64,000 nt of DNA from Diphasiastrum complanatum (taxonomy: Eukaryota > Streptophyta > Lycopodiopsida > Lycopodiales > Lycopodiaceae), in the NCBI GenBank assembly GCA_029204225.1, contig CM055107.1, forward strand, positions 49,610,546 through 49,674,545, in the 5' to 3' direction. The notes beneath the pieces are model-generated. The model did not search any database and was not told the origin of the DNA. It saw nothing but the letters and a program-made list of their open reading frames with translations. This document shows positions 11,265 to 23,183 of the stretch, one piece after another. Both the position numbers and the translations under genes were made by a program. Position 1 is the stretch's first letter. Each line of letters opens with the position of its first letter.

Positions 11265-13100
11265 CTAATACATATCAAGATAAAAACAGGGTTCATTGTG
11301 TTTTCTCAGTCGGCTCCCATTGACCACAGTGTCGAGGATATCGCCTTGATGGTTCTGGAGTTGTACATATTCAGAGACAAAGATTTTTTTAATGACGTAA
11401 GGTCCTTGGCCAGAAAATTTTAGTTTGTCTTTGAAGGCCTTGGCCTAGTATAGCAAGGCCTTATCTCCAACCTGGAAGTCTCTAAGTTTCAAAGATCAAT
11501 CATGCCATGTTTTTTGTCGTCGTTTGTGGACTTGTTGAGCATGGATGCTAAGCCGTCGTGTTTCACAGAGTTGCTCCAGATGGAATAACTTGTTTGCTAG
11601 ATTCTAGTGAGTATCAAGCTCAAGGTTATAGGCCACTTGAAGTGAGGGGATATGAAATTTCACAGGCATAACGGCTTCTTGGCCATATGTTAGCTGGAGA
11701 GGGGTTAAGCCAATAGCTCGCTTCGGGGTGGTGCGATAAGCCCAGAGAGCAACATGGAGTTTGAGTTCCCAATCAGATCGGCTGGATTCGACAGTTTTGG
11801 TGAGAATTCCACATAGGATTTTATTGGTGGATTCCACCTGGCCATTGCATCGTGGATAGTATGGGGAACTTTTGCGATGTACCACAAAAAAATTTGAAAG
11901 GAGATCTGCTATGATAGATTTAAGGAAATGTGTACCCCTATCACTAATAAGCTCTAGAGGACATCCAAAACGAACTATAACCTGTTCATATAGAAATTTT
12001 GCGGTAGAACGAGCGTCAGCATTGCGAACAGCTCTTGCTTCAGCCCATTTGGTGCAATAGTCCACAGCTACTATGATGTAATGAGATTGTGTGTGTTGAG
12101 CAGTAGGACTAATAGATCCGACATAATCAGTTTCCCATTTTTGGAAAGCTTGATCAGTGGTTACAGGGTGTAAAGGCATGTAGTCGGTCTTTTGAAAGCG
12201 TTTTGTGCGTTGGCAGACATCACAAGCCTTTGTGTAATTGTGCGTATCCTTGAAGAGTGTTGGCTACCAAAAATCGGCCAAGAGGATTTTCTTAGCAATT
12301 GTTTTAGAAGAGAAATGGCATGCACCAATACCTTCATGAGTGAGAAAAATTATAGAGGGTATTTCATCTTCAGTAAGACATCGTCGGATGATTCCATCTA
12401 ACCCTTGCTTGTAGAGTTGTCCTGCAATTAACGTATACGGTTTAGTTTTGAGGACCAACGCATGTTGTTCAGGTTTAGAGAAGGAATGATCCATCTGCCC
12501 TGAAGTTAAATATTCTGTAATTTCCTTAGCCCATATAGGTGTAGAGTCAGCTTGAAAAATGATTGCATCTGGTAAATCATCGTTGATGTCTTGATCAGGG
12601 GTAGGAAGGTTAGGGATTCGGGATAGATGGTCTGGTAGAAAATGCTGAACTCCCTTACGAACCACGATCCTAAACTCAAATTCTCGTAGTAATAGGATCC
12701 ATCTAGTAATACGGCCTGTGGTGCAGGTCTTGTTGATGAGATACAATAGTGCTTGATGATCAGTGAAGAACGCAAAAACTTTTCCTAGAAGATAATGGCG
12801 AAACTTCTGAACTGCATATACCATTGCCAAGGCTTCACATTCGGTAGTGGTATAATTGACTTCAACAAGTATCAATTGTCGACTAAGAAAACAGATTGGG
12901 TAGTCCTTTTTGAATTCTCCCGGTTGGGTGAGCACTGCTCCAATGGCATACTTGGATGCATCGGTATGCACATGGAATTCTTTAGAATAATCAGGAGTCC
13001 GGAGGATGGGTGCATTGGTAAGGGCTTCTTTGAGTTGATTAAATGCGACGCGTTGTTCATCCGTCCATTTGGGAACTACGTCAGTAGTGGTGGTGTTATT
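11265..13100 (-). pseudogene. E2 gypsy pol remnant: RNase H and integrase
   Basis: The segment begins in the connection/RNase H region (WTDEQRVAFNQLKEALTNAP, then HVHTDASKYAIGAVLTQ), without protease or reverse transcriptase. Integrase follows: an HHCC-type zinc module near 12350-12190 (HEGIGACH ... CDVCQRTKRF), the core with WETDYVGSI, LISDRGTHF and NGQVESTNK giving D, D and E, and a C-terminal GDKALLY ... VVNGSRLRKH motif. That VNG-x-RL-type end is typical of the non-chromovirus (Athila/Tat-like) gypsy branch. It stops at 11265. In-frame stops include one at a FW-stop-P position near 12266 and two in the integrase C-terminus. The copy cannot be autonomous. Confidence 0.9.
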
Positions 13101-14783
13101 GGATTGGATCTGTTGTTTCCACTGGCCGGCATGCTTTTAGAGTACATGGAAAGGAAGAGTGACATTGGCTTGTAGTAAATCTCCCCAAACTTCAGTACCT
13201 TCAAGAGTTTTTCTTTCAAAGGGCTTGTGAGGTAGTTTATGGGAAGTGGAAGATTGTTGGTCAGCATTGCGGATTTGCTGGTGATACTGATGATGCAGTC
13301 AAATTTCTTCAGATGGGTGAGGGTAAACTATCAGGGTTGAATCTTCACTTGGAAGGACAGCCTGCGGCTGAGTTTTGTTGGGTGCAAGTGTAGGGGCTTG
13401 GCATTGGGTTTGTGTCCGAGTCAAGACCCAAGAAGGATGAGTTTTGATGGGTAAGGTTTCTACTTGCACTGAACAGACAGGAGCAGCTGGCTTAGATCGA
13501 GATGGGCAGTCCTTTATGTGATGTTCAACACCACAGTTTTCACAAGCTGGAGGAAAACGGAGTTTATTTGGACAACGAATACTAGGATGTTTACTTGCAC
13601 AAATAAAACATTCTCATATTGCAGGTAGTTGATGTGCAGCAAAGACAGCTTGGTTTGGATTGTAAGCTTGGGCATTGAGATCCACTGTTTGAGCTTTAGA
13701 ATCATACGTATAATAAACAACTGTTTCAGTAGAGTACTGCGGTTGAGTATTGTCTTCCACATAGTAGGTGGCCGGATCGATGGTATTCGGATCAAGATAA
13801 TGGACAACATTTTGTGGGGCAGGTTGGTTAAAGACAAACTGTTGGCGTGGTGATGGGTATTGATTTGGTGCAGTTGGTTGTGGTTGGTAGACCCCTGGTC
13901 ATGGCACAGGCTGTTGTGGAGGGTAAGGGCGGTAAGCTCGATAGATGGTGGGTCTGGTGGCTACTGGGAAATGGTTTCACAGTTGAGAGCATTCATTAGC
14001 AGTGTGATGTTGTGAGCAGATTGGACACCAGACATTTTCCCTTGCTGGAAAGGATTTCTCAGCAATCTGTTTCATGGCGGTTTGAAAATCAGCAGTGAGT
14101 TCATCCATATGAGTTTGTTGAGCTTTTTGCCAGGTTTTAATTTCATTTAGAAGTTCAGAAGATTGAGCGATATTGTCAGACTTTGGGTGATTAGGACGGT
14201 CCGTATTCTTAGATTTCTTTTCACGATGGTCAAAGTCATCATCGAAACCTTCGTCTTCCTCACAGATAGCATCGGTCATCACATCTTTAAGTTGATCATA
14301 AAGGTCAACTGGTTTGAGTTAACGGCGGATATTTTTAGGCAATCCAACTAAGAACAGTTTTATGGCCATACGTTTGGTGATATTTTCATCAACACATTCT
14401 ACTTTGAGACGTTTAAAACGCTCAATGTAGTTTCGAACAGACTCTTTGCGACACATCTTGATGTGGGTAATGAATGGGCTCTGAGTCAGTTTGGATGGTT
14501 TGAAACGCTTGATGAGAGCGTCCTTGAGGGTGGCCCAAGAAGCAAGATCAGGAGCTTTGAGGTTCAAGTACCACTCCTTGGCGGTTCCATAGAGTACCAT
14601 AGGCAATAGGCGAAGCTTTTCAGTTTCAAAGGTATCTCCATAAAAATGGCATGCATTATCAAATTCTTGGAGAAATCGGACTGGGTCAGATTCTCCATTG
14701 TACTTTGGTGCATCGATACATGGAATTCTGCATTCTAGTCGTGGAGGAGCTGGATTAGAAGGTTCAATACAGTCACGAGACAT
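13101..14783 (-). pseudogene. Ty3/gypsy gag pseudogene (element E2)
   Basis: The chosen start is ATG 14783 (MSRDCIEPSNPAPPRLECR). The capsid region has DAPKYNGESDPVRFLQEF, KEWYLNLKAPD and FKPSKLTQSPF, then an acidic segment, a possible coiled coil, and three zinc knuckles (CPICSQHHTANEC, CFICASKHPSIRC, CENCGVEHHIKDC). It is related to E1 gag (same KYNG-DPVRFLQ core and knuckle array) but clearly diverged. Stops near 14320, 13980 and 13616 and frame changes break it. Near 13100 the reading jumps straight to the RNase H region, so protease and RT were deleted. Confidence 0.88.
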
Positions 14784-15360
14784 GATGCAGAATACAGATG
14801 AGCAGGTCAGTACTGTACTTGGCAAAAAGGCAGTTTGCTTGTAGAATTGATAGTGTAGCACAAAAACTAGTCTTTTTGGTCGTGATAGAATTTGTGGACA
14901 GGCTGAGAAATCGTGGAGAGGTAGATAAATTGAGCTGTGATACTCGTGAATTCTGACAGGGAGTTCTGAATGTCAGAATAATGATTTTTTTAGATTTTTT
15001 TGGAAAAAAATTGTACTTTCAAAATTTGCAGGTAGGACAAAAAAATCGTACTCTTTGAGAACGATTTCTTAAGCTGGATGGCGAATTCTAACAGAGAGGT
15101 TTGACTGGCAGATAGGAAATATGAATAAAAATGTGACTTTTTGACAATAAACAAGCAAAATCTCTGAGATAGAATTTGCAGAGCTGCTAGAGGATTGATC
15201 TTGATGAGATCTAGCCTCAGTGAAGCCGGCGAATTCTAGGACAAAGATTTGGGTGAGAAATAAGGGATTTTGACGGTATATCAGGTTGTTTTCTCATAAT
15301 TTGACCGTGGTCAGAATTTGTGGAGGTGATAAAATGAAAGATCAGGGCATTGTCATAATC
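14784..15360 (-). other. E2 gypsy 5-prime leader
   Basis: Non-coding sequence upstream of gag, rich in variants of gcgaattct, tcgtggag and aatttgtgga (near 14890, 14920, 14960, 15081, 15229, 15312). No primer-binding site like those of E1 or E3 was found at its far end, so the E2 5-prime boundary is uncertain. Confidence 0.5.
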
Positions 15361-16087
15361 AGGACCAAGTAGTTAAGGGATAAAAACAAACCCCTAATAG
15401 TAACGATAAGTAATTTTTGGAATGAATTCACACATAATGTAGCGGTAATGCACAAAGCTAATAATACAATACATGTTATAGAAGGGTATTACAGAATCAT
15501 GTGTTAATAGATTTTTATAGGTTACATATTATTGGTAGAAGCTAACTACCATAGTTGAATAATCCGATTCATGGTGTGAGTTAGCTAGTATGTTAACCGT
15601 AGTGGAAAAATTGCGGTTATGTGGCGAGGTTACATGGTGTTGTGGAATTACAATATTGTGGGTTGCAATCTAAGAATTTAGTTACGACGGGATTCAGTGG
15701 GTATATTGCGGTTTGGTGAGGTTATGGGTTTTAGTTCGTTTATGAGGAACTGCTGGAGTTTCATTCTGGTGGACCGTTGTCGACCAGACCTTGCGGTTGA
15801 TTACGATTTGCGGTTGGCAAACATGATGTTGCATTTAAGAAGGACCAACATGTCATAAGTAGGCGTGATACGTAGGATTACGGCGGGGACTAATGTTGAT
15901 AAAGATCACATTTAAATGACTCTTGAGTGCTGGAGTTAAGTAGACGGTGACATAGCCATTATGTGAGCATCGAACCAAGTAGCGTAATTTAAAATGAATC
16001 TTAACTATCTCAGAATTACTTTCTAATCGAGAGTTCTAGTGTTGCGGATTACTCCGATCATGTACAAGCATTCACCTCAGTGTAAAT
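15361..16087. other. Unassigned 0.7 kb, possible E2 LTR remnant
   Basis: No ORF or conserved motif. Short phrases of the type ttgcggtt(a/t)g recur (near 15610, 15707, 15794, 15810). Position suggests it could hold the E2 5-prime LTR, but I see neither a terminal TG..CA pair nor a similar copy elsewhere in the window. Confidence 0.3.
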
Positions 16088-16830
16088 TGTGAAGATTCAC
16101 ATGTGCGGGACTATCCTTATGTGTGAGAATAATCTCCTAAGCAAAGCTTATGCACTTTAGATCAACACTGGATTGAAATCCAAGATCTATGTCAAAATCT
16201 AAGGCAAAGAGGCAAATTTACATGCATACATTCATAACCAAAGTAGTTTCACACGTGTGGTAGCTCATCATGAAAAAACTAAGCTAAATTAAGCTCCTCT
16301 CCTTGGGTAGAGAGAGAATAGACCAATTGAACTCGGGTAGAGAGAGAAAGTGAAATACACACACAATTGAGAGATCTCCAAATTGACTCAAAAACTCACA
16401 TTAGATTATAATAGAAACTCAAAGTACATATAAAACTTGTGGAGATCCATGCTTTAATCCTATTGCACCCTCTAATCCTATTGGATGTGTGATGCAACAT
16501 CCCTCACTTTTGATTGGACCCTTATGACACATCTCTCTCTTATGATTGGACCCTTTGACTTTTGCCTCCACATAGGGTGCATCACTCATCAAATCTAAAC
16601 TTGACATGTGTAAGAAATCTAACTAGCTCGAGTTACATCACAATTAAATTTTGGCCTAATCATGACAAAACATGTGTACTTGACCACTTGACCTCTAAAG
16701 CCAAAATTGGCCCTATCACCTAGTGACACCAAGATGCTTGACTAGCAATCTTTATGATACCCCTAAAGTCAACATTATCCATCTTGAAGACCCCCTTGAA
16801 ATCATATGTTGAGGAGGCTCCTCCTCAAAC
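16088..16830 (-). repeat. Copia C LTR-like repeat, lower copy
   Basis: 16088-16425 is a direct repeat of 18901-19207, sharing long blocks such as the phrase ccaagatctatgtcaaaatc. It begins TGTGAAGATTCAC as the other copy begins TGTGAAAATTCAC. The upper copy is preceded by a reverse-complement initiator-tRNA primer-binding site, so both copies read as minus-strand LTRs and this one is in the 3-prime position. The repeat continues past 16425 here, whereas the other copy is cut at 19207. The upper limit near 16830 is a guess, set just past an inverted repeat at 16809-16828 (ttgaggagg/cctcctcaa). Confidence 0.6.
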
Positions 16831-16949
16831 CTTGACCCCTTCACATCTTAATAATCTTCAATAGATATGATTTGAGATGCATCTTCAGATCTTGATCTCA
16901 GCCCCTTCCAAGGTTGAATGTTGATCTTCATAAAGTATGACATCTTTAC

Positions 16950-18512
16950 TCTCAATCACTTTTGAAATAGAGAGTATAAAGGCTTTATAGGCCTCCTTGG
17001 TGGATAAGCATGATCCATCTCACATTTTGTTGCAAGATCTTGCATAGGAGTCTTCACTATTACATGGCATCCATGGGCTCCATAGTGAAAGATTATCTAC
17101 CTCCAACTATTCTATTTGGAAGCTTAGAATGGAGTCAATCTTTGACACTCCAAGATGTGATGGACATTGCACTTGGGATTGAGGATGAGCCTCAAGTCCT
17201 TCAAGAAGTACAAAAATATAAGAAGAGAGCTAGGATGGCTCTCCATTATATCAAGATGAATGTCTCTAATGAGATTTTGAGAGATATTGGTGCTTGGACT
17301 TTGGCCAAGGATGCCTAGGATACTCTCAAAGCAATTTATGAGGCCAAAAATACCTCTAGGCTTCTCACTCTTAGAAATCAAATATTCCAAAGTTGTCAAA
17401 AGAGTGATGAGAGTGCCACTAATTATGTTTTGAGAGTGAAAGACATTCATAGGGAGCATGCTTGTATTGGAGATTCCATCAAACAAAGTGAGCTAGTCCA
17501 AGTCATACTTAATGGCTTAAAGGATGAATACGAGAATCTTGTCCAATCCTATGCTATCAAGGAGGAGCTACCAACCTTGGAGGATTTGCAAGGAGTGCTA
17601 ATAGCTGAAGAATCAAGGCATGATAACAAGCTATTAAGGATGGACAAACTGTCACTCAATCATAATGGTGATGGCAAAGTTCTATTTGCCAAGCACAATG
17701 AGAGGAGCAAAAAGCAGCACACAAAAGATCAAGTTGAAGAGGAGGATGATTCCTCTCAAGATACTACTTCAAAGAAGATGAAAAAAGATGTTAAGTGCTT
17801 GTTTTGTGGCAAGAAAGGCCACTATGCCACCAATTGCTTCAAGAAGAAGAACAAATTTAAGCAAGCCAACATCTCTCATGAGAAAGAAAACTTTATTGCA
17901 AGTGATGGAGAATGCTCACTTATGGTATCAAGCTTCTCCTCTTCCACCTTCAAGAAAGATGGTTCTTGGTATATTGATAGTGGAGCATCTTCACATATGT
18001 GTAGCTCCAAGGATTCCTTTTCATCTATTATGCCTTATGAAGGAATCAAAAGTCCATATATATTGCAAGTCATCGAGAGTGCAAAATTGATGGAGTAGGG
18101 ACTATTCCCTTGAAGCTTGCATCATCAAAAGTTCTATCTCGTTCCCAATCTTATAAGTGTTGGCCAATTACTTGATGGTGGCCTTGATGTCAATTTCCAT
18201 ATTGACAATTGTGTGATCAAGAAGGATGATGAGATCCTTGCTCATGGATCAAGATGTGAAGGCATCTACAAATTGGATCCAAGAGAGAGTGCAAAATCAC
18301 TTGATGTTGCTTATGTATCCAAGCTTTCAAAGGAGGATGATCAAACAAGATGCACATGTTTATATCTTCAGAGTGATGGAGCTCTTGGAGGAAATACACC
18401 GTATGAAGTATTATTCAAGAAGCCTAAGGTTGATCACCTTAGTGACTTTAAAGGTGTTTGCTTTGCATATATTCCCTTGGAAACAAGGAGGAAGGATGAT
18501 CCAAGCTCATGA
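16950..18512 (+). pseudogene. Ty1/copia gag-protease remnant (copia C)
   Basis: Plus-strand gag: a UBN2/copia-gag-like stretch (TLKAIYEAKNTSRLLTLRNQ, VLRVKDIHREH, ILNGLKDEYENLVQSYA) at 17300-17600, a basic linker, a zinc knuckle CLFCGKKGHYATNC near 17800, and an intact-looking protease motif SWYIDSGASSHM near 17968. The frame breaks at 18098 and 17318. After 18117 the reading continues into a pre-integrase-like stretch (VGQLLDGGLDVNFHIDNC) and then a short VRCFAYIPLE-type fragment near 18460 resembling the region after copia integrase. No RT is present. The flanking LTR-like repeats point in the opposite direction (see findings). Confidence 0.8.
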
Positions 18513-18888
18513 ATCATGGTTGTCCACATAGGTCTAGGTGCCCTACCTAACCCTCTTCAATAGCTTATAACTTTTTATTGGCTCTACCAAATGGATTGAA
18601 ACAAATTGCTACAAAAACTAGACAAAACTAGCTTTCAAGCAAGCTATCTAGCACCAAATTTGGATCTAACTTGAAAAAGAACTTTCCAAATGAACTTGGC
18701 TATACTTCACACGTGCCTGCACACTGAATTCCATACAGTACCTGAAATGATTCAATCATTATGATAATGAACCCTCTTGATTCAAATTTCCTTGAGATAG
18801 CATGGGAGATATAATCAACACTCTCTAGATCTAGATTTTAATGAGAATTTTGAAACTATGGATGATAGATGCATCAAAGCTTAGGTAG
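18513..18888. other. Internal non-coding part of copia C
   Basis: About 375 bases between the end of the plus-strand gag fragment and the primer-binding site of the minus-strand LTR. No ORF or motif was recognised. By position it would be the leader of the minus-strand element. Confidence 0.4.
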
Positions 18889-18900
18889 GCTCTGATACCA
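18889..18900 (-). promoter_or_regulatory. Copia C primer-binding site
   Basis: gctctgatacca on the plus strand is the complement of TGGTATCAGAGC, the classical initiator-methionine tRNA site of plant copia elements. It directly abuts the TG of the LTR at 18901 and so defines a minus-strand element. Confidence 0.8.
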
Positions 18901-19207
18901 TGTGAAAATTCACCCGTGCGAGACTGTCCTAATGTGTGAGAATGATCTCCTAAGCAAAGGTTATGCACTTTAGATCAACTCTAGATTGAAATCCAAGATC
19001 TATGTCAAAATCTAAGGCAAAGAGGCAAAGTTACATGCATACATTCATAACCAAAGTAGTTTCACACGTGTGGAAGCTCATCATGAGAAAACTAAGCTAA
19101 ATTAAGCTCCTCTCCTTGGGTAGAGAGAGAAAGTGAAATACACACAAAATTGAGAGATCTCCAAATTGACTCAAAACTCACATTAGATTATGATAGAAAC
19201 TCAAAGT
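18901..19207 (-). repeat. Copia C 5-prime LTR, truncated
   Basis: Direct repeat of 16088-16425, starting immediately after the primer-binding site. Similarity stops at ctcaaagt (19207), where the remains of copia B begin, so the outer part of this LTR has been lost. Confidence 0.7.
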
Positions 19208-19639
19208 GTTGAGAATCTCAGGTGATGAACACTCTGATTCCACTGTTGAAGGAAACCCGGATGGAATTCAATTTTTTCTACCTACTATTGCCTGCTAGAT
19301 CAGATCTACAATCCTCCAGAGTGTAGACAAACACTGCTGACCTACGTTTAATTGTTTAAACATTCAACAAGATGAACCTGTGTGCAAAATAATGAATAAT
19401 TAACTAAGTGCCTCTTCAACTATCATCGGTTCCTATATCAAAAGATAGGCAGACTCAAGAATATACCTTGTGGGTTGTGTCTGCACTCGGGTTGATCTTC
19501 TTGGAGGAATTGATTGATGAATTAGTCTTGGGACTTGTTGCTAGGTAGCAGCAACATCTTCATCTGACTCGTTGTCGTATAGTGGATCGACGATGGACAT
19601 GCTTGAGCCTGAAGCTCGAATTGGCATGTCTGGACATAA
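19208..19639. other. Junction sequence between copia C and copia B
   Basis: No ORF or motif on either strand beyond the end of the copia B integrase reading. It may be leftover 3-prime sequence of copia B after deletion of its RT and RNase H. Confidence 0.35.
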
Positions 19640-21526
19640 GCTATAGTGGAGACAGCTTCGGCCTAGAAGCTCTTGGGCAATGATGCATACGCCAGCATAC
19701 ATTTAGCTGATTCAACCAGGGTACGGTTCTTCCTCTCGGCCAAGCCATTCGATTGAGGAGAATAAGGAGTGATAAATTGCTGCTCAATGCCTTGGCTTTG
19801 GCAGTACTCCTTAAATTTGGTAGAGATGTACTCTCCATCGTTGTCAGACCTCAAAGCTTTGATCATCCTTGCAGTTTCTTCTTTTGCACGCGCCTTGAAG
19901 ATTTTGAAGCAATTAAAATCTTTTGATTTCTTCTTGATAAAGTACACCAGAGTTCTTCTGGAGAATTCATCAATAAAAATTATGAAATACTTTACATCCT
20001 TCAGAGAAGGATTCTGCATCGGGCCACAAATGTCTGTATGTACAACATCTAACAATCCTCTAGCAGTATGTTGATGGCTTGATCTAGATGGTTTCCTAGT
20101 CTGTTTACCAACTAAACAATCTTGACACACATGTAACTCGACTTTATTATTAGGATAGTCTAGATCAAGAACAATAGAATGTTTAGACATTTGCTATACA
20201 GAAGCATGATTCAAGTGACCAAGTCTATAATGCCAAAGTAAACTTTTATTTGCTTGAATGGAAGTTCCTGACTAGAGGCATAAAAGCAATGACTTAATCT
20301 ATACAAATATCCATGCCTCTTTCTAAGTGCTAGGATCTTGCCTGTCCTATCAACTACTTTGCATTGATCACATTCGAATTCTACTTTATGTCCTAGATCT
20401 GTGATTATGCTTACAGAGAGCAGATTTGTAGACAAATTGGGTACATACAAGACATTAGAAAGTAGCTTAGACTGATCATTTGCAAAGCTTAATTTTATAG
20501 TACCTTAACCTTTAAAAGCTTGTGTGCTATTATCACCAAGGTGAACGTATTGTTGGTACTGTAGGGTGTATAGGACTCGAAACAGCCAATGAGGCTGGTC
20601 ATATGCTGAGTGGCACCGGAATCCAGGAACCAAGAACTGTCTTTGGATGCTCCTTGATGGTTGGTCATGAAGGCATCATGATCCGCTTCTTGAATTGGCT
20701 GTGGAGCTTCTGTAGCTGCATTGGCCACTTGATTTGACTATCCCTTGTTGTTGTTCTTTGCTTGTAGTATCCGGCAGTCTTGAATCTTGTGGTTGTTTCT
20801 CTTGCAATATCTGTAGAACAACTTATTCTTAGTCTACAAATTTGACTATTCCTTGTGCTGTGTTGGTTTCGCTTTGATTGCTTCGGGTCTTTCTTCTTCT
20901 TCTGCTTAGTCTGGCCTTTGTCATACAAGGCGTGAGAATCGGCTGGAGAATTGGAGGCTTCATTCCTCTGTGTGTCTTCCTGCAACAACATTGTAATGAC
21001 TCTTGAGTCAGCTCTGGATACATCGTGATGATCATCACCCAGCTGTCGTATAAGCTCGGCAAGCTTGTAAGCAGTTGCATTATTGTGTCTTGATCATCTA
21101 TGACAGATCCGACAGCGGTCATTTGCTTCAGCAGGTTCTTGAATTGGTTGATGTGATTCTGCAGGGAATCACCATTTGTCATCTTGAGGGAATAAAATTT
21201 CTTCCTGAGATGTAACTTGGAAGTTATATCTCGCACTTCGTATAATGTGCTCAAGATGTCCCAGACTTCTTTGGATGTCTGAGCTCAAACACATGGCCGA
21301 TCTAAGTATCCGAAATGTTGAGGATGATCAGCGCAAATGCTTTGCCATCCTCCAGCCTCCATCTGGAGATTGCTGCGTCGTCAACTTTGGGTATTCTCTC
21401 TGCACCTGTAACAACGTCATACAACTCCTTAGCCATTAGCATGGTTCTCATCTTAAATTTTCATAGATGGTAATTGGCTCCATCAAGCTTGTCCATGATA
21501 GGACTGGATTTTCCTTGGGAATCCAT
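19640..21526 (-). pseudogene. Ty1/copia gag-integrase remnant (copia B)
   Basis: Gag starts at ATG 21526 (MDSQGKSSPIMDKLDGANYH). The conserved Trp that should follow is a TGA stop, then KFKMRTMLMAKELYDVV. Protease has SSWFLDSGATQHMTS near 20630, and the pre-integrase region VPNLSTNLLSVS near 20440. Integrase is at 20190-19663, with VHTDICGPM, LRSDNDGEYIS and PQSNGLAERKNRTLVESAK. RT and RNase H are missing after AKCMLAYASLPKSF. Gag has additional stops and a frameshift near 21250. It belongs to the same lineage as copia A, but its protease catalytic motif is intact. Confidence 0.9.
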
Positions 21527-21731
21527 GTGGAAGATTAGTCTAGGTGATAGTAGTAACTATCAGTGATTTAAGTATGAAAATCTGGTGCTAAATTACAAAA
21601 CGAGAAAGCAATTATCCTATGTAGGATCAGGTTTTGTGGGAAGCTTATCAACCTATAGAAATAGCTCTGAATTAGAGAAATCATGGTTTCTGATATTAAA
21701 ACTCTAAATAATCAGAGAGTAGTAACCTATC

Positions 21732-21743
21732 GCTCTGATACCA
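21732..21743 (-). promoter_or_regulatory. Copia B primer-binding site
   Basis: gctctgatacca, the complement of the initiator-tRNA site TGGTATCAGAGC, lies about 200 bases upstream of the copia B gag start and abuts the LTR terminus TGTCGG at 21744. Confidence 0.85.
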
Positions 21744-22670
21744 TGTCGGAAGAAATAAAATCGGAACTCGATTTCTCTTCTCGGTGCGTGCACTACTGGT
21801 GACATAGTAGGCGAACACAAGAATGTGATGATTTTAAAATTTCAATGCGTGGTCGTAGCGGAAGCAAAGAGCAGACAACCAAACAAATCAATTAGACAAC
21901 CAGACAGAATGTAGAAGAGCATTGTAGTATTGACACAAATCTGAACGCAGAACCAGACAGATTAAGTATAACAAAATATACAAGTCAATAATGCAGATGA
22001 GCACAAAACAATAACAGACGTAACCGTGTGCTTCACAAAGCTAATTCACAAACTGTAAAGGTTATGAACCTATTACTGACAATCCGTCTGAAAGAAAGAA
22101 AGAAAGAATCAATGCGCGAAGGCATCTACAAAGTCTGTCTCTCAATTACGAAAATCAAGCTTACTGACATCGCTTATTGCGCTTGTTTCTGCTTGTTTTA
22201 CGCTTCTTACTGAATACCGAGATGGTATATATACACAAATTTTACAGGTGAGCAGATGAAGAAGGTACAAAAGTGGTTGTGTCGTCTGTAGGAGATCGTG
22301 GGTGGCTGTTGTTGTTGTCAAATCTGATCGCACAGTGCATAGAACGGGCGTGAAGAGGCTGCGACGTCGAGCTTTGCCAAAATAACGTTGGTGAAAATGC
22401 GAAAATCGCGACACCCTTTGGCCTTTGGTCTTGTCCTTACCTAAAGGCAACCTGCGCCCTTTTAAAGGCAAGTGTCACTTTTTTAGAGGCAAGTGTCGCC
22501 TGTCATAAATTGCGTGTTCGCATTTTTTGTCTATCATAAAGTGCGTGTAAAAATGCAGTGTCGCATTTCAGGCAAGTGTCGCTTGTCAAAAAATGCATGT
22601 AAAAATGCAGTGTCGCATTTTTCGCCTATCATAAAATGCGTGTAAAAATGCAGTGTCGCATTGTCACCAT
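21744..22670 (-). repeat. Copia B 5-prime LTR (outer end approximate)
   Basis: Begins next to the primer-binding site. A minus-strand TATA-like gtgtatatatacc lies near 22225. The outer third (22470-22665) holds imperfect repeats of a gcgtgtaaaaatgcagtg(tcgc) module, starting at about 22543, 22595 and 22638, interleaved with ggcaagtgtcgc modules. The outer boundary is inferred from where these repeats stop; no partner LTR is present to confirm it. Confidence 0.55.
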
Positions 22671-23183
22671 GACTCGGGGGTGAAGCTGATTGAGGTTTGA
22701 TCTACTTAGTTGGGTTGTTTGGATCCACAAGACTCCTTTGGCGCAATAACAAGATCTTAAACATCTACACTTGATGATCTTTACACACAGGTAGGCATAA
22801 TTTTTGGCCAATGAACACGTTGTAGGAGGCCACAGTTGGGGCAAAGAAGAGTCATCACAAAGCAAGACGACAATTGGGTGATCCTTCCAATTGTCATATG
22901 TTAGTCTTCTTAGTGACCGTCACACCCGATTCAACGACCGTCCAATTATGGCTAATGACCTCACAATAATCTACCATCGTTTTGTTTTATCCAGTGCAAA
23001 GGTCACGAAATGGACCATTCCCCAGAGTACAAACATAATTCACATTTTTTGAGAAACCGAGTAATGCCGTCTTCATTCTCGAACTATGCCGATTTTTCGC
23101 GGGCACTGATTTTGCACACACAGCTTATTCATGTTCTTTCCCAGCTTTCAAAGCATCACTTGAGGCTTTTGCGATCTGCAGAA
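22671..23183 (+). promoter_or_regulatory. Upstream region of the SUVH-like gene
   Basis: About 500 bases of non-repetitive sequence between the copia B LTR and the SUVH-like ORF. It includes a short inverted repeat (gacaattgg at 22869 and ccaattgtc at 22887). No convincing TATA box or transcription start can be assigned, so the promoter label is positional only. Confidence 0.3.

Noticed and set aside
22470-22665. Repeated modules considered as a CRISPR-like array
   Set aside because: Spacing is irregular (52 and 43), units are imperfect and overlap, and the context is a plant LTR. No cas genes; eukaryotic sequence.
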